Assembly: GCA_964512985.1 (NCBI GenBank)
Contig: CAZELI010000005.1
Coordinates: 1-64,000, forward strand
Direction: 5' to 3'
DNA length: 64,000 bases
From: CAYPGT01 sp964512985
GTDB taxonomy: Bacteria; Cyanobacteriota; Vampirovibrionia; LMEP-6097
The position numbers and the translations under genes are program-made. The notes under the pieces are model-generated. The model was not told where the DNA came from, did no database searches, and saw only the letters and a list, made by a program, of their open reading frames with translations. Shown here one piece after another: positions 41,430 to 49,831 of the stretch (position 1 is its first letter; the number at the start of each line of letters is the position of its first letter).

Positions 41430-42314
41430 GTGTATTTGATATTGGGCTACCTTGGATATGGCAATTACGGTGATGAGTTATTAGCATCTATCGTAGAAAC
41501 ACATCTCGAAGAGAACTGTCCAAGGCTTTCTAAGAAGAACTCTCTATGGCAACACCTCCACCTTATCTCCGAGTCTAAGATTCTCATTGGGGTAGGAGGA
41601 CTCTTTCAAGATGCTTCTAGTCTACTAAGTCCTTGGTACTATTTTCTGGTAATTCTCTATGCAAGTTTTTGTAATAAACGCATTGTACTTCTAGGACAAG
41701 GTATAGGACCGCTCAACAGCCCTATTAGTAAATTCATCACCTATATAAGTTTTAAGCTAGCAAATAAGATCAGTGTCAGAGATAGTAGCAGCTCTAAACT
41801 TCTTACTCAATTAAAAATAAATCATTACTATGGAAGTGATTTAGCATGGAGTCTCACTAATGATGAGCTGTTTGGTTTTGCGGAAGCAGAGTTAGTAGCA
41901 CATGAGCATCACTCTAAAACATTAATCTGTCTCAGAGAGACTAAAGAAACACCCGCTAAAATTGCAAACCTCGTCAAGGAAATGTTACTAGATGCTGATT
42001 CAGAACCAATGTTTCTAATAATGCAAGATAGTGATGAATCGTTTACCAGAAGTGTTATGGAAGAATTGCAAGTGAGCGCAGAGATAATCCATACTAAGAA
42101 TTATGAACCACATGCATTAATCAGAATACTCAAGGATAGTTTCACGGTAATGATTTCTATGCGCCTTCATGCTCTGATACTGGCTCATATAGCAGGTCTA
42201 GAATTAAGAGCAATAGTTTGTGATCCGAAGTTAGATGAACTTCTAATACAAATAAAAGAATATGATTTACTAGAACTCAGTCAGAGAGCAGAAGATAGCC
42301 TTAAAATAAACTAG
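41430..42314 (+). CDS. csaB: CsaB-like polysaccharide pyruvyl transferase
   Basis: Transfers pyruvate from phosphoenolpyruvate to sugar residues of a cell-surface polymer, the ketal that anchors SLH-domain proteins. N-terminal ILGYLGYGNYGDELL, then LIGVGGLFQD, LLGQGIGPL and ISVRDSSS, and the C-terminal SMRLHALILAHIAG are the family signature. Length 294 is slightly short (usual 330-370). The start is GTG, with TATATT eight bases before it. It lies alone between two spacers that hold repeats. Confidence 0.9.
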   Translation: MYLILGYLGYGNYGDELLASIVETHLEENCPRLSKKNSLWQHLHLISESKILIGVGGLFQDASSLLSPWYYFLVILYASFCNKRIVLLGQGIGPLNSPISKFITYISFKLANKISVRDSSSSKLLTQLKINHYYGSDLAWSLTNDELFGFAEAELVAHEHHSKTLICLRETKETPAKIANLVKEMLLDADSEPMFLIMQDSDESFTRSVMEELQVSAEIIHTKNYEPHALIRILKDSFTVMISMRLHALILAHIAGLELRAIVCDPKLDELLIQIKEYDLLELSQRAEDSLKIN

Positions 42315-42369
42315 CACCCGTAATTCGTCACTATGAAAAATCAACCAATGCGGACGAGTACCCGTTTGC

Positions 42370-42492
42370 CGTCATCGCGAGGAGTCCGTCGAAACGAAGT
42401 GAAGACGGACGACGTGGCGATCCACTACTACGAATAGTCTATCAATGCGAGTGGATCCTGACGGTCGGACTTCGTCCTCCCTCAGGATGACG
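42370..42492. repeat. PE1 palindromic element, hybrid copy
   Basis: The left arm is of the GTCATCGCGAG...GTGGCGATCC type with tip GAAACGAAGTGAAGACGG. The right arm is of the GTGGATCC...CTCAGGATGACG type with tip GGACTTCGTCC. It shows that the two arm types belong to one family and recombine. The right side continues into GGGTATCGGTTCGC, also seen beside the copy at 59392. Confidence 0.9.
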
Positions 42493-42538
42493 GATTATGG
42501 GTATCGGTTCGCATTGAATTGATACTTATATTTATAAA

Positions 42539-42946
42539 CTAGAAGCTCTCGTAAATAAGTTCTACTTCAACAGGTTTACTAGCATCCTTACCCTTAGCGA
42601 AGGTCAGCGGTGTCTCTTTTAGAAATTGAATTGCCTTAAGATTGTATTTGAAGTTTTGTTTGTGTTTAAGAAGCTTAATACTATCGATAATGATATGACC
42701 CTCACTATCAAGATTAAAACTAAAACTACAATATTGATCTACCTTATACTTCTTACCTTCGGGAGTTAAGATCTCAGGATATTCATAAATAAACTCAAAC
42801 CATTGCTTATCGAGTTTCTCTTTTATAATAGATTTAAGCTTTGCATTGTGGATCTTTACCTTGCCACTAGGATAAATAGCCTGAACACTATTGAAACAAA
42901 GCAATAGAATCATTAGGAGGTTAATATATAGTTTTAAAATTCTCAT
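42539..42946 (-). CDS. small exported protein with TonB-C-like domain, 135 aa
   Basis: A signal peptide (MRILKLYINLLMILLLCFNSVQA) precedes a basic helix and then FSFNLDSEGHIIIDSIKLL, a strand-turn-strand pattern like the C-terminal domain of TonB/TolA proteins; LKAIQFLKETPLTF and PVEVELIYE complete it. The usual proline-rich linker is absent, so it is a free periplasmic domain. The ATG at 42946 lies seven bases after TATAAT; the ATG at 42955 overlaps that hexamer and is less likely. No ExbB/ExbD is nearby. Confidence 0.65.
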   Translation of the reverse strand: MRILKLYINLLMILLLCFNSVQAIYPSGKVKIHNAKLKSIIKEKLDKQWFEFIYEYPEILTPEGKKYKVDQYCSFSFNLDSEGHIIIDSIKLLKHKQNFKYNLKAIQFLKETPLTFAKGKDASKPVEVELIYESF

Positions 42947-43043
42947 TGATTTCATTATATAGTACGTCCATCCCGTATTAACACCTTTCCTAAAAAACCT
43001 GGTATGTATAATAGGAACGTATCAGGTTTAGGGAAATAAACAA

Positions 43044-43943
43044 ATGATGTACCGAACAAGAACACTTAATTTAGTAGATATAATGCAGCTCAAAAAAGAC
43101 CTACTTTGGGGCAGGTATTATTATGGTCTTTTTGAGGATGGTAAATTGGTGGATACTTTACTATTCTCTAATTACTTCGATAATAGATATCTAATTGAGA
43201 TTCATTACATAGAAAGTAAAGCCAAAGAATTTTTAAACAAGTTTACTCATGATTATGCTCATAAGCGTAAAGTACGATATTTTGTCAGAGAGTTAAACGA
43301 AGCCTCACAAGTAGCAGATATAGAGTTTATGAATAGTTGCGGGTTTAAGCGTTTTAACCGTAATTATTGTTTTCAGTACGATTCAAGCAAACACAATCCT
43401 AATGACCATCTTATGCTTAAAGCATTTTGCCGCGAGATAGAGAAACATGATATCCCGAAACTTATAGAGATAGATGCAAGCTCACAAATTATAGACTACA
43501 GAGATGAGCTTCATAAATCTAGTAAATTTTTCAAGAATAATCTTGAGAAGATCTTTGTGTTCACGAGTTCTAGTGACATGGAAAGTATCTATGGCTTTGC
43601 CTATAAACGTGATCTAGAACATAGTGGAACATTCGAGTTTGTGATTCATCCAAGGCACGCTGATATAATCGAAGATTGTATTAGAGCCTTTGCGGATAGC
43701 TATATTCATGTGGAGAAAAGTTCTGATAGTTTCAGATTCATTATTAACGAAAACCATAAGCACCAAATCGACGAGCTTCGTAAGCACGACGATCTCGTCT
43801 GGTCATCTCAGTTACTCATTCTTGAAGGCACCCCTCGAGAAAAAGTCGCTCAACCCACAGCTGGACTAGCGTTCAATCAAGCGACTTCTAACGCTAGTCC
43901 TTATCCGCAAAGCTCAGCTAGGTCAACCCAAAGCGATACTTAG
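43044..43943 (+). CDS. hypothetical protein, 299 aa (possible acyltransferase-like fold)
   Basis: I do not recognise a definite family. Segments such as VADIEFMNSCGFKRFNRNYCFQY and the middle region AFCREIEKHDIPKLIEIDA look like halves of a GNAT-type acetyltransferase, but the acetyl-CoA-binding loop is not clear. The last 35 residues are disordered and Ser/Gln-rich. TATAAT lies about 35 bases upstream. The 3' end overlaps the convergent carboxypeptidase gene by 21 bases. Confidence 0.5.
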   Translation: MMYRTRTLNLVDIMQLKKDLLWGRYYYGLFEDGKLVDTLLFSNYFDNRYLIEIHYIESKAKEFLNKFTHDYAHKRKVRYFVRELNEASQVADIEFMNSCGFKRFNRNYCFQYDSSKHNPNDHLMLKAFCREIEKHDIPKLIEIDASSQIIDYRDELHKSSKFFKNNLEKIFVFTSSSDMESIYGFAYKRDLEHSGTFEFVIHPRHADIIEDCIRAFADSYIHVEKSSDSFRFIINENHKHQIDELRKHDDLVWSSQLLILEGTPREKVAQPTAGLAFNQATSNASPYPQSSARSTQSDT

Positions 43944-44762
43944 TTTAGTTTCAGCATGTCCTACTTCTATATTGGTTTTAAGAGTAAACCCATGCTTAAT
44001 AGATAAAGCCTGTAAATGTGCCATATTATATTCTGCTTCCAGCGGAATACCTAAACATAGTTCTTTAATTCCATTAAGAACCCCTGACATATCTAATTGA
44101 TGAAACATTCTATCTAGCTTATAAGCCTGTTCCTTACAGTCTTCCAGAAACAGTATTGAACCTTTGAAATCAGGCAAGAACTTAGTGCCTACCAAACTAC
44201 TAATGATAGTTAGATTACCACCAAGTATTTTACTTTCAGTTGGATTAATCTTGAAATCATAATCACGGTAAGCTTCATAATCAATACCAGAAAGCATATT
44301 AATGAAACTAGCACTAGATCTACTATTGAGCTTAGCTAGCTCCAGTAGCATGGGGGTGTGAAATAATTCAAGCTTAGTTTTATATGCTTGCGTATAGATT
44401 GCGCAGAAGAGTGCAGTTAGGTCACTGTAACCTAATATAGGCTTAGGTTGTTTAGCCATATAGTTATAATCAAACTGATCAAGCAACTGAATACAACCAT
44501 AGCCACCACGCATCGCTAGTAAAGCATGCACACTCGAATCAGACCAAAGCTTCATCATTGACCCGATACGCCGCTCAGCATTCCCTGGTAGCCAAGTCCC
44601 AGCTCCTGGAAACAATTCTTCCTTATCATATAAATTATCCGCCCGCTTAACCTTGAGCCCTAGCTCTTCAAGAAACTTAATCCCCTGATGTAAGTTCTCT
44701 TCTTCACCTTCCTTCAACGAAGCCGCCGGCGCTATTATTCCAATGCAAGAGATTTGGGACAT
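43923..44762 (-). CDS. ldcA: LD-carboxypeptidase (peptidase S66)
   Basis: Removes the terminal D-Ala from murein tetrapeptides during cell-wall recycling; MccF proteins of the same family cleave microcin C. The N-terminal IGIIAPAASL, the RGGYGCIQLLD loop, the nucleophile in LGYSDLTAL, Glu in FLEDCKEQAYKLDRM and the catalytic His in VGHAETKLSIALG match the family. Length 279 is slightly below the usual 300. It ends within the overlapping 3' end of the preceding gene. Confidence 0.9.
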   Translation of the reverse strand: MSQISCIGIIAPAASLKEGEEENLHQGIKFLEELGLKVKRADNLYDKEELFPGAGTWLPGNAERRIGSMMKLWSDSSVHALLAMRGGYGCIQLLDQFDYNYMAKQPKPILGYSDLTALFCAIYTQAYKTKLELFHTPMLLELAKLNSRSSASFINMLSGIDYEAYRDYDFKINPTESKILGGNLTIISSLVGTKFLPDFKGSILFLEDCKEQAYKLDRMFHQLDMSGVLNGIKELCLGIPLEAEYNMAHLQALSIKHGFTLKTNIEVGHAETKLSIALG

Positions 44763-44821
44763 TAGTTATATTGTAACAGTAGCTAATTAATCGGTCTCTA
44801 AACGTTGAAAAGCAATCCTAT

Positions 44822-44932
44822 TGTCATCCTGAGGAGCGAACGAAGTGAGCGACGTCAGGATCCACTACTACGAACAGTCTATTAATAAAAGTGGATCCTG
44901 ACGGTCGGGCTACGCCCTCCCTCAGGATGACG
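44822..44932. repeat. PE1 palindromic element, complete
   Basis: Left tip GCGAACGAAGTGAGC, inner GGATCCAC, loop, inner GTGGATCC, right tip GGGCTACGCCC and outer CTCAGGATGACG. The right end stops seven bases before the stop codon of the next minus-strand gene. Confidence 0.9.
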
Positions 44933-44938
44933 AGAATA

Positions 44939-45121
44939 CTACTCCCTATCAGCACTAAGTTTTCTAAAACTATTTATAAGACTTTGTTCGGTGTTAGCTT
45001 GACTAACCGTATTCAATTCTTTATCCGCAATCGCCTTCAAACGTTGTTTGCTTATTAATGACAATGCATTATAAAACTTTTTGAAGTGTAATATTAATTC
45101 TTGTTTTTCGTTTTCAGGCAT
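44939..45121 (-). CDS. small hypothetical protein, 60 aa
   Basis: A charged helical protein (MPENEKQELILHFKKFYNAL, then KQRLKAIADKEL). No known family. It follows the next gene upstream by nine bases, so the two probably form an operon. No Shine-Dalgarno sequence is visible before the ATG; the sequence there is a run of A and T. Confidence 0.5.
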   Translation of the reverse strand: MPENEKQELILHFKKFYNALSLISKQRLKAIADKELNTVSQANTEQSLINSFRKLSADRE

Positions 45122-45130
45122 AATATTTTT

Positions 45131-45427
45131 TTAGCCAACACCTAAATATTTGTTAGCTGTTGCTCCATTAGCAGCTAAAACCATTTGATCTCTCGACAAA
45201 TCAGACGAACTATTTGTACCTTCTTTGATATTCAATTTTCGTCCAAATCCATTTGCTAGTTGAAGTTTTGCTATTTCTTTAAAAGCTTCTGTACATCCAT
45301 CAAGAACCTTCTGAATAGCTGGACTATGTTCAGTCTTAACGATTGCAGCAGGAGAACGAGGATTCACATTGTTTACTGTCATTCCTACATTAGCTTCTTT
45401 CATTCTTGCTATAGGTTCATTAGCCAT
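45131..45427 (-). CDS. small hypothetical protein, 98 aa
   Basis: Unknown family, polar, with a possible central helix (IQKVLDGCTEAFKEIAKLQLA). The ATG at 45427 is assumed. An in-frame TTG at 45439 has AAGGGG ten bases before it and is a fair alternative that would add four residues. It forms an apparent operon with the 60-residue gene downstream. Confidence 0.5.
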   Translation of the reverse strand: MANEPIARMKEANVGMTVNNVNPRSPAAIVKTEHSPAIQKVLDGCTEAFKEIAKLQLANGFGRKLNIKEGTNSSSDLSRDQMVLAANGATANKYLGVG

Positions 45428-45488
45428 ACGAATATACAAAGTACCGAAACCCCTTAATTTACAATGATTTCCTTAACCTGGTCTTAAC

Positions 45489-46451
45489 CTACGCCTCTAT
45501 CTTCCCTGAAGTTCTCAGCACGTCTAATATTCGTTGCATATCATCTGGTATAGGGGCTTCGAAGCTCAAATCCAGTCCGCTAATGGGGTGTTTGAAGCTT
45601 AGCTTATAAGCATGTAACATAGGACGACTAATATTAAATGGGCTGTTTTTATTGGCAAGGTAAGTGACATCTCCCATAATCGGATGCTTAAACCAGGACA
45701 TATGCACGCGGATCTGATGAGTTCTGCCGGTATCAAGCTGACACTCTACTAAAGTAAAATTCTTATGCGTAAACTGAAATCTTTCAAGCACAGTGAAATG
45801 TGTTCTAGCTTCTCTAGTACCATTAGCACCAAGGGCTAGAACTGCCATCTTATGACGCTCAGTAGGATTACGTCCTATAGGTTTATCGATGGTGCCTCTA
45901 TCTTCCTTGATATTCTCATGCACCAGAGCCTTATATAAACGCTTACAAGTACGATCTTGGATTTGCTCAGAGAGACTTGCATGCGCAGCATTGCTCTTAG
46001 CTACTACTATTAAGCCAGAGGTATCCTTGTCTAATCTATGAACTATACCAGGACGCAATACACCATTAATATCAGAAAGCTTAGAATTATTAGCCTGCAC
46101 ATGAAACATCACGGCGTTAACCAGAGTCCCAGAATAGGCTCCAGGAGCTGGATGCGTCACCATGTTAATTGGTTTATTAATAACCATCAGCTCATCATCT
46201 TCGTATACCACATCTAAGGGAATATTCTCTGCCACTATATTTAGAGGTACAGCTTCTGGTACTTCTATATTTATCTCGTCATCAGCACGTAATTTATAAC
46301 TAGCCTTCGCTAATTTACCATTCACTGAGACATTCTCAGAGTCAATCAGTTTCTTAATATAACTACGTGACAATCCTAGATCACTAAGTGTACTTAAATA
46401 AGCGTCTAAGCGAGTGTCAATATATTCTTCATCATCAATTATAAATTTCAT
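45489..46451 (-). CDS. rluD: RluD-type pseudouridine synthase
   Basis: Isomerises specific uridines of 23S rRNA. The N-terminal S4 domain (RLDAYLSTLSDLGLSRSYIKKLI...VNGKLAKASYKL) is followed by the catalytic domain with HRLDKDTSGLIVVAK, where the Asp is the nucleophile, then KRLYKALV and TGRTHQIRVHMSWFKHPIMGD. Length 320 is normal. It lies downstream of lspA, which matches the common lspA-rluD order. Its start is only six bases from a palindromic half-element, whose AAGGATCC may act as a Shine-Dalgarno sequence on the minus strand. Confidence 0.95.
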   Translation of the reverse strand: MKFIIDDEEYIDTRLDAYLSTLSDLGLSRSYIKKLIDSENVSVNGKLAKASYKLRADDEINIEVPEAVPLNIVAENIPLDVVYEDDELMVINKPINMVTHPAPGAYSGTLVNAVMFHVQANNSKLSDINGVLRPGIVHRLDKDTSGLIVVAKSNAAHASLSEQIQDRTCKRLYKALVHENIKEDRGTIDKPIGRNPTERHKMAVLALGANGTREARTHFTVLERFQFTHKNFTLVECQLDTGRTHQIRVHMSWFKHPIMGDVTYLANKNSPFNISRPMLHAYKLSFKHPISGLDLSFEAPIPDDMQRILDVLRTSGKIEA

Positions 46452-46456
46452 AAATA

Positions 46457-46523
46457 GTGGATCCTTATCCTCACGCTACGCTCAGGACAGGCTTGTCGCC
46501 TGCGGCTCCTCCTCAGGATGACG
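46457..46523. repeat. PE1 palindromic element, single arm overlapping lspA
   Basis: The right arm only: inner GTGGATCC, the extra module CACGCTACGCTCAGGACAGG, tip GTCGCCTGCGGC and outer CTCAGGATGACG. It forms the whole rluD-lspA junction and supplies the last codons and stop of lspA. Confidence 0.9.
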
Positions 46524-46940
46524 AGCTTTAACATTCTTTAAAACTAATAACAACACTCCCACATTCAATGCTACATCTGCTAAATTAAACACCGCAAAAT
46601 TAACAAACAATGGATTAATAAAATCGATAACATGACCATAAATAAAACGATCTAATAGATTACCAATGCCACCAGCGATAATACAAAGCAATCCTAGACT
46701 AGAGTTTTTAATAGACCAAACAATTAAAACAATAATTATTAGGCTATTAAGAACAACTAAGATTTCTGGTCTATCATTCATCATGCTAAAAGCGATACCA
46801 GTATTTTCGGTGTAATGCAATTCTAGAACATTAGGGATAAGCGTCAGGGCTGCTTGTCCTTTCAAATGTGTCAAAGCCCAAAACTTAGAGACCTGATCAA
46901 TCACTATAATGAAGAGGATAGTAAGAATTTTGATTATCAC
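46482..46940 (-). CDS. lspA: lipoprotein signal peptidase
   Basis: Membrane aspartyl protease that removes signal peptides from prolipoproteins after lipidation. Four hydrophobic segments are present. The signature NTGIAFSM, then GNLLDRFIYGHVIDF and NFAVFNLADVAL carries the catalytic Asp106 and Asp122. The last 13 residues (RHPEEEPQATSLS) are encoded by the palindromic element and are not part of the usual protein. The start overlaps by four bases (ATGA) the stop of the upstream gene, so translation is coupled. Confidence 0.95.
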   Translation of the reverse strand: MIIKILTILFIIVIDQVSKFWALTHLKGQAALTLIPNVLELHYTENTGIAFSMMNDRPEILVVLNSLIIIVLIVWSIKNSSLGLLCIIAGGIGNLLDRFIYGHVIDFINPLFVNFAVFNLADVALNVGVLLLVLKNVKARHPEEEPQATSLS

Positions 46941-47671
46941 TTAGTTTCGTTTTTAGAAGCTTTCTTGCTATCTGTTTTCTCAGACTTCTTATCATCTTTC
47001 TTAGCTTTCGCTTCCATGGTCTTAGCTTTACGTCTCATCTCGTCTAGATTCTGCATTGCTGCTATCTGTCCCTTACCTTGAAGTTTAGCAGAAGCAAATG
47101 CAGATGATGCTTGGAGCAATATATTAGTAGCAATCATATCCATCTTAGCCTCAGCACGACTCTTCAAGCCCCAAACAAGTAATGGAACAAATATCGCCGC
47201 AGCGATTAAGTATCTTTGTACTATTGGGTTAGTGAATGCAAGTGGCCTTGCCATAAGAATCAATACTGTAAGAACAATTAAACCAAGTATCGCAATAAAG
47301 AAAGGGATCATTTTAATCAACGTTATCTTCTGTAAGTTCTGAGCCTTAGTGGTAGTCATCTCCGTAAGCTGCAAAGCTACTTGAGAATGCACTTTATCCT
47401 TCTCCATTCTCTTAACTATCTCAAAAATATGTTTCTCACTAGGATCTATCTTAGTTTTACTAACTAACCTACGCACTTGAGACCAAGTAGAGAAAGAACT
47501 TGCATCACGAGCCACTTGCCTTACAGCTCCGTTCATATAATTATCAAAGACCTTAATACCCTTCTCTTCATTAGCCTTAGAAATACTAAGGTCAGGCTGT
47601 CTCATGATTGTTTTGGATTTATTGGTAACTTGCATAGCGATGCTAATTCTAGCATGGTTATTATCTAGCAA
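46937..47671 (-). CDS. hypothetical membrane protein, 244 aa
   Basis: Two membrane-spanning segments in the middle (IPFFIAILGLIVLTVLILMA and YLIAAAIFVPLLVWGL) separate a charged N-terminal part from a Lys/Glu-rich C-terminal tail (KAKKDDKKSEKTDSKKASK). Unknown family. It is the first gene of a coupled unit with lspA and probably rluD. Several in-frame Met codons near the N-terminus (residues 1, 13 and 23) make the start uncertain. Confidence 0.65.
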   Translation of the reverse strand: MLDNNHARISIAMQVTNKSKTIMRQPDLSISKANEEKGIKVFDNYMNGAVRQVARDASSFSTWSQVRRLVSKTKIDPSEKHIFEIVKRMEKDKVHSQVALQLTEMTTTKAQNLQKITLIKMIPFFIAILGLIVLTVLILMARPLAFTNPIVQRYLIAAAIFVPLLVWGLKSRAEAKMDMIATNILLQASSAFASAKLQGKGQIAAMQNLDEMRRKAKTMEAKAKKDDKKSEKTDSKKASKNETK

Positions 47672-47751
47672 GTATTCAATGCTCTGTTAAGAGTCTACTT
47701 TTCGTCATCCTGAACATCGGCGTCAACTTAGGAGAACCGATACCCGTTATC

Positions 47752-47858
47752 CGTCATCCTGAGACCGCGAAGCGGTCGTAAGGATCCACTCTTACTAATA
47801 GATTATTCGTAGTAGTGGATCCTTACGTCGTCGCCTTCGGCTCCTCCTCAGGATGACG
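47752..47858. repeat. PE1 palindromic element, complete with left extension
   Basis: Left tip GACCGCGAAGCGGTC, inner GGATCCAC, loop, inner GTGGATCC, right tip CGCCTTCGGC. It is preceded by a partial extra end (CGTCATCCTGAA at 47703) and by GAGAACCGATACCCGTT, the outer extension seen at several copies. Confidence 0.9.
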
Positions 47859-47902
47859 AAATTAAGGTTGAACCCTCATCATTATGCGTATACAATTAAA
47901 TC

Positions 47903-48328
47903 ATGGTCTCTGACGATGTCGTAACAAAAGTCACTAAGGGTAGATATAAAAGTTCTTATGAAAACTACCTGGGGGTGACGTTCAATAAATATGAGAAAGG
48001 TTATTGTGAGATAGAACTTAAAATCAAACCAGAATATTTAAATATCGGTGGTTCAGTTCACGGTGGCATAATTAATGGGCTTTGTGATATTGCGCTATCA
48101 GGAGCTGTCACTTGTGATTTTATAGATAAGGCTGAGTCGGTAGTAACTATGCAAATGAATGTAAACTTCCTGAAAGCTGGGAAGCCAGACGATACGCTAA
48201 TCGCTTGGGGAGAGGTCATCAAGAAAGGCCGGACTATATGCTATGTCGAAGGTGGTATTAAGAATAAAGAAGGACAACTCATTGCTAAAGCTTCTGGTGA
48301 TTGGTTCATAAAGTCTCCGTCATCCTGA
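47903..48328 (+). CDS. hot-dog fold thioesterase (PaaI/YbgC-like)
   Basis: Hydrolyses acyl-CoA thioesters; substrate not predictable. The active-site region LNIGGSVHGGIINGLCDIALSGA has the HGG motif of PaaI-type enzymes, and MQMNVNFLKAGKP and AWGEVIKKGRTICYVEG are the next conserved strands. Length 141 is typical. TACAAT ends six bases before the ATG, without a Shine-Dalgarno sequence. The last three codons lie in a fragment of a palindromic element. Confidence 0.85.
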   Translation: MVSDDVVTKVTKGRYKSSYENYLGVTFNKYEKGYCEIELKIKPEYLNIGGSVHGGIINGLCDIALSGAVTCDFIDKAESVVTMQMNVNFLKAGKPDDTLIAWGEVIKKGRTICYVEGGIKNKEGQLIAKASGDWFIKSPSS

Positions 48329-48336
48329 GGAGCCAC
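48318..48336. repeat. PE1 fragment at a gene junction
   Basis: CGTCATCCTGAGGAGCCAC is an outer end of the family. It supplies the last codons and stop of the thioesterase gene, and its GAGGAG lies five bases before the permease ATG, where it can serve as the ribosome binding site. Confidence 0.7.
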
Positions 48337-48337
48337 T

Positions 48338-49156
48338 ATGAAAAGAACCATCACACATCTAACCTTAATTGCTATCTGTATCGTTTTCCTAGTACCTATA
48401 GCAGGGATGCTCTCTACCAGCCTAAAAGGCTCGGAGCAAATTTACAGCCCAGATTTCCAGTGGCTTCCTAATCCTATAGTCTGGACTAACTATATAGAAG
48501 CTGTGACCAAGATTAATTTCTTACATTGTTTTCTTAATACTATTTATATTGCTGTTTTTAATATCTTTGGGGTGATTATTGCTTCATCGTTAGCAGCTTA
48601 TGCATTTAGCGCTCTTAATTGGAAATGGCGAGAGCCACTATTTATGCTGACTCTAGCGACTATTATGCTCCCTGACATGGTCTTAATGGTGCCGCAATTT
48701 ATATTATTTAAAAGTTTAGGCTGGTATGGAACCATGCTACCTCTCATAGTCCCTTACTTTTGTGGATTGCCTTTCTATATATTTCTGCTAAGACAATTCT
48801 TCCTTGGCATTCCTAAGGACCTTGCTGACTCTGCTCGCATTGATGGAGCTTCTGAGTTTATCATCTGGAAAGACATCTACATGCCGCTTGCTAAGCCAGC
48901 TTTAATGGTAGTAGGCTTGTTTCAATTCCTTATTAGCTGGAATGATTTGCTTAAGCCTAGTATCTTTCTTATCGACGAATCCCAATACACCCTATCTCTT
49001 GCTCTCCAACAATTCCAATCGAAACTCGGCGGCGCAGAATGGGGACCACTTATGGCATCCGTTGTCATCATGGTAGTACCAGTAGTAATACTATTCTTAA
49101 TTACTCAAAAGTACTTTGTGAAAGGGATTGCGATGTCTGGGCTGAAGGAAGGGTAG
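48338..49156 (+). CDS. sugar ABC transporter permease (MalG/UgpE-like)
   Basis: Inner-membrane subunit of a carbohydrate importer of the CUT1 group. Six hydrophobic segments are visible, and the EAA loop (DLADSARIDGASEFIIWKDIYMPLAKPAL) that docks on the ATPase is intact. The N-terminal MLSTSLKGSEQI and C-terminal FVKGIAMSGLKEG are typical of the MalG type. The partner permease, binding protein and ATPase are absent from this window, so they must be encoded elsewhere. Confidence 0.92.
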   Translation: MKRTITHLTLIAICIVFLVPIAGMLSTSLKGSEQIYSPDFQWLPNPIVWTNYIEAVTKINFLHCFLNTIYIAVFNIFGVIIASSLAAYAFSALNWKWREPLFMLTLATIMLPDMVLMVPQFILFKSLGWYGTMLPLIVPYFCGLPFYIFLLRQFFLGIPKDLADSARIDGASEFIIWKDIYMPLAKPALMVVGLFQFLISWNDLLKPSIFLIDESQYTLSLALQQFQSKLGGAEWGPLMASVVIMVVPVVILFLITQKYFVKGIAMSGLKEG

Positions 49157-49193
49157 TTTAAAATTTGAGACAAAGCAAGATCTACGACTTTAA

Positions 49194-49607
49194 TTAGGAC
49201 CTCATTTTCTCAATTACATAAGTTGTAAGGTCTCCAACAGTCTGAATAGCAGGTAGATCGTCATCTTCAATATCTACATTAAGGTCCCTACTTATATCTA
49301 GCTGTACAGCAGACATATCCATAGAGTCGAGCCCTAAATCTTCGCGTAGTCTATGATCTAGCCTTATCTCATCTCTTTTCAAAGATAATATAGATACTAT
49401 TCTATTAGGATCTGCTGCAGAAATTTTATGTTTTTTATTTAGTGTAACAGCCTGGTTATGCAGTGGAACTAGAATACTTAATACCATACCCACAAATAAT
49501 TTTTCAGATGTAGTTATTCCTGTTCCAGAACTAGAAGCTACTCCAGATGCATTTTCATAAGGTGACCTATTATTTATCAACATTCCTAAAAATGTTAGCA
49601 AAATCAT
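49194..49607 (-). CDS. acyl carrier protein with N-terminal extension
   Basis: Residues about 65-137 are an ACP domain: the helix I region is followed by LREDLGLDSMDMSAVQLDI, with Ser95 the phosphopantetheine site (DSM in place of DSL), and the final helix TVGDLTTYVIEKM. ACPs carry acyl chains for fatty-acid or other lipid or polyketide synthesis. Free ACPs have about 75-80 residues; here about 60 extra residues precede, with two hydrophobic stretches (1-11 and 37-50), suggesting membrane attachment. No synthase gene is adjacent. Confidence 0.8.
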   Translation of the reverse strand: MILLTFLGMLINNRSPYENASGVASSSGTGITTSEKLFVGMVLSILVPLHNQAVTLNKKHKISAADPNRIVSILSLKRDEIRLDHRLREDLGLDSMDMSAVQLDISRDLNVDIEDDDLPAIQTVGDLTTYVIEKMRS

Positions 49608-49646
49608 AATAATAAAATCTAATTCTCATATAAATATCTAAAAAGT

Positions 49647-49672
49647 AAAAGCCACACTTTCGTGTGGCTTTT
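49647..49672 (-). terminator. intrinsic terminator after the lptD-like gene
   Basis: A perfect 11-base-pair stem (AAAAGCCACAC with GTGTGGCTTTT) and a four-base loop. On the minus strand the stem is followed by a T-rich run (ACTTTTTAG). Confidence 0.85.
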
Positions 49673-49831
49673 GTGTTCGATTCGGGGGGACTTCCTTGAA
49701 TGATGCCTATATAAAGTAAGTACATATAGATCTTTGATAGGTTTTTATAGAAAGTTTTCTTAAAGTTTTTTAATTTCTAAGATTAGGTAGTTTCAGGCAA
49801 TAAATAATGGGACTTCTAAAGATTGAAGATT

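Noticed and set aside
43044..43943. Firm call as a GNAT acetyltransferase
   Set aside because: Only weak fold-like phrases are present and the acetyl-CoA-binding loop is not convincing.
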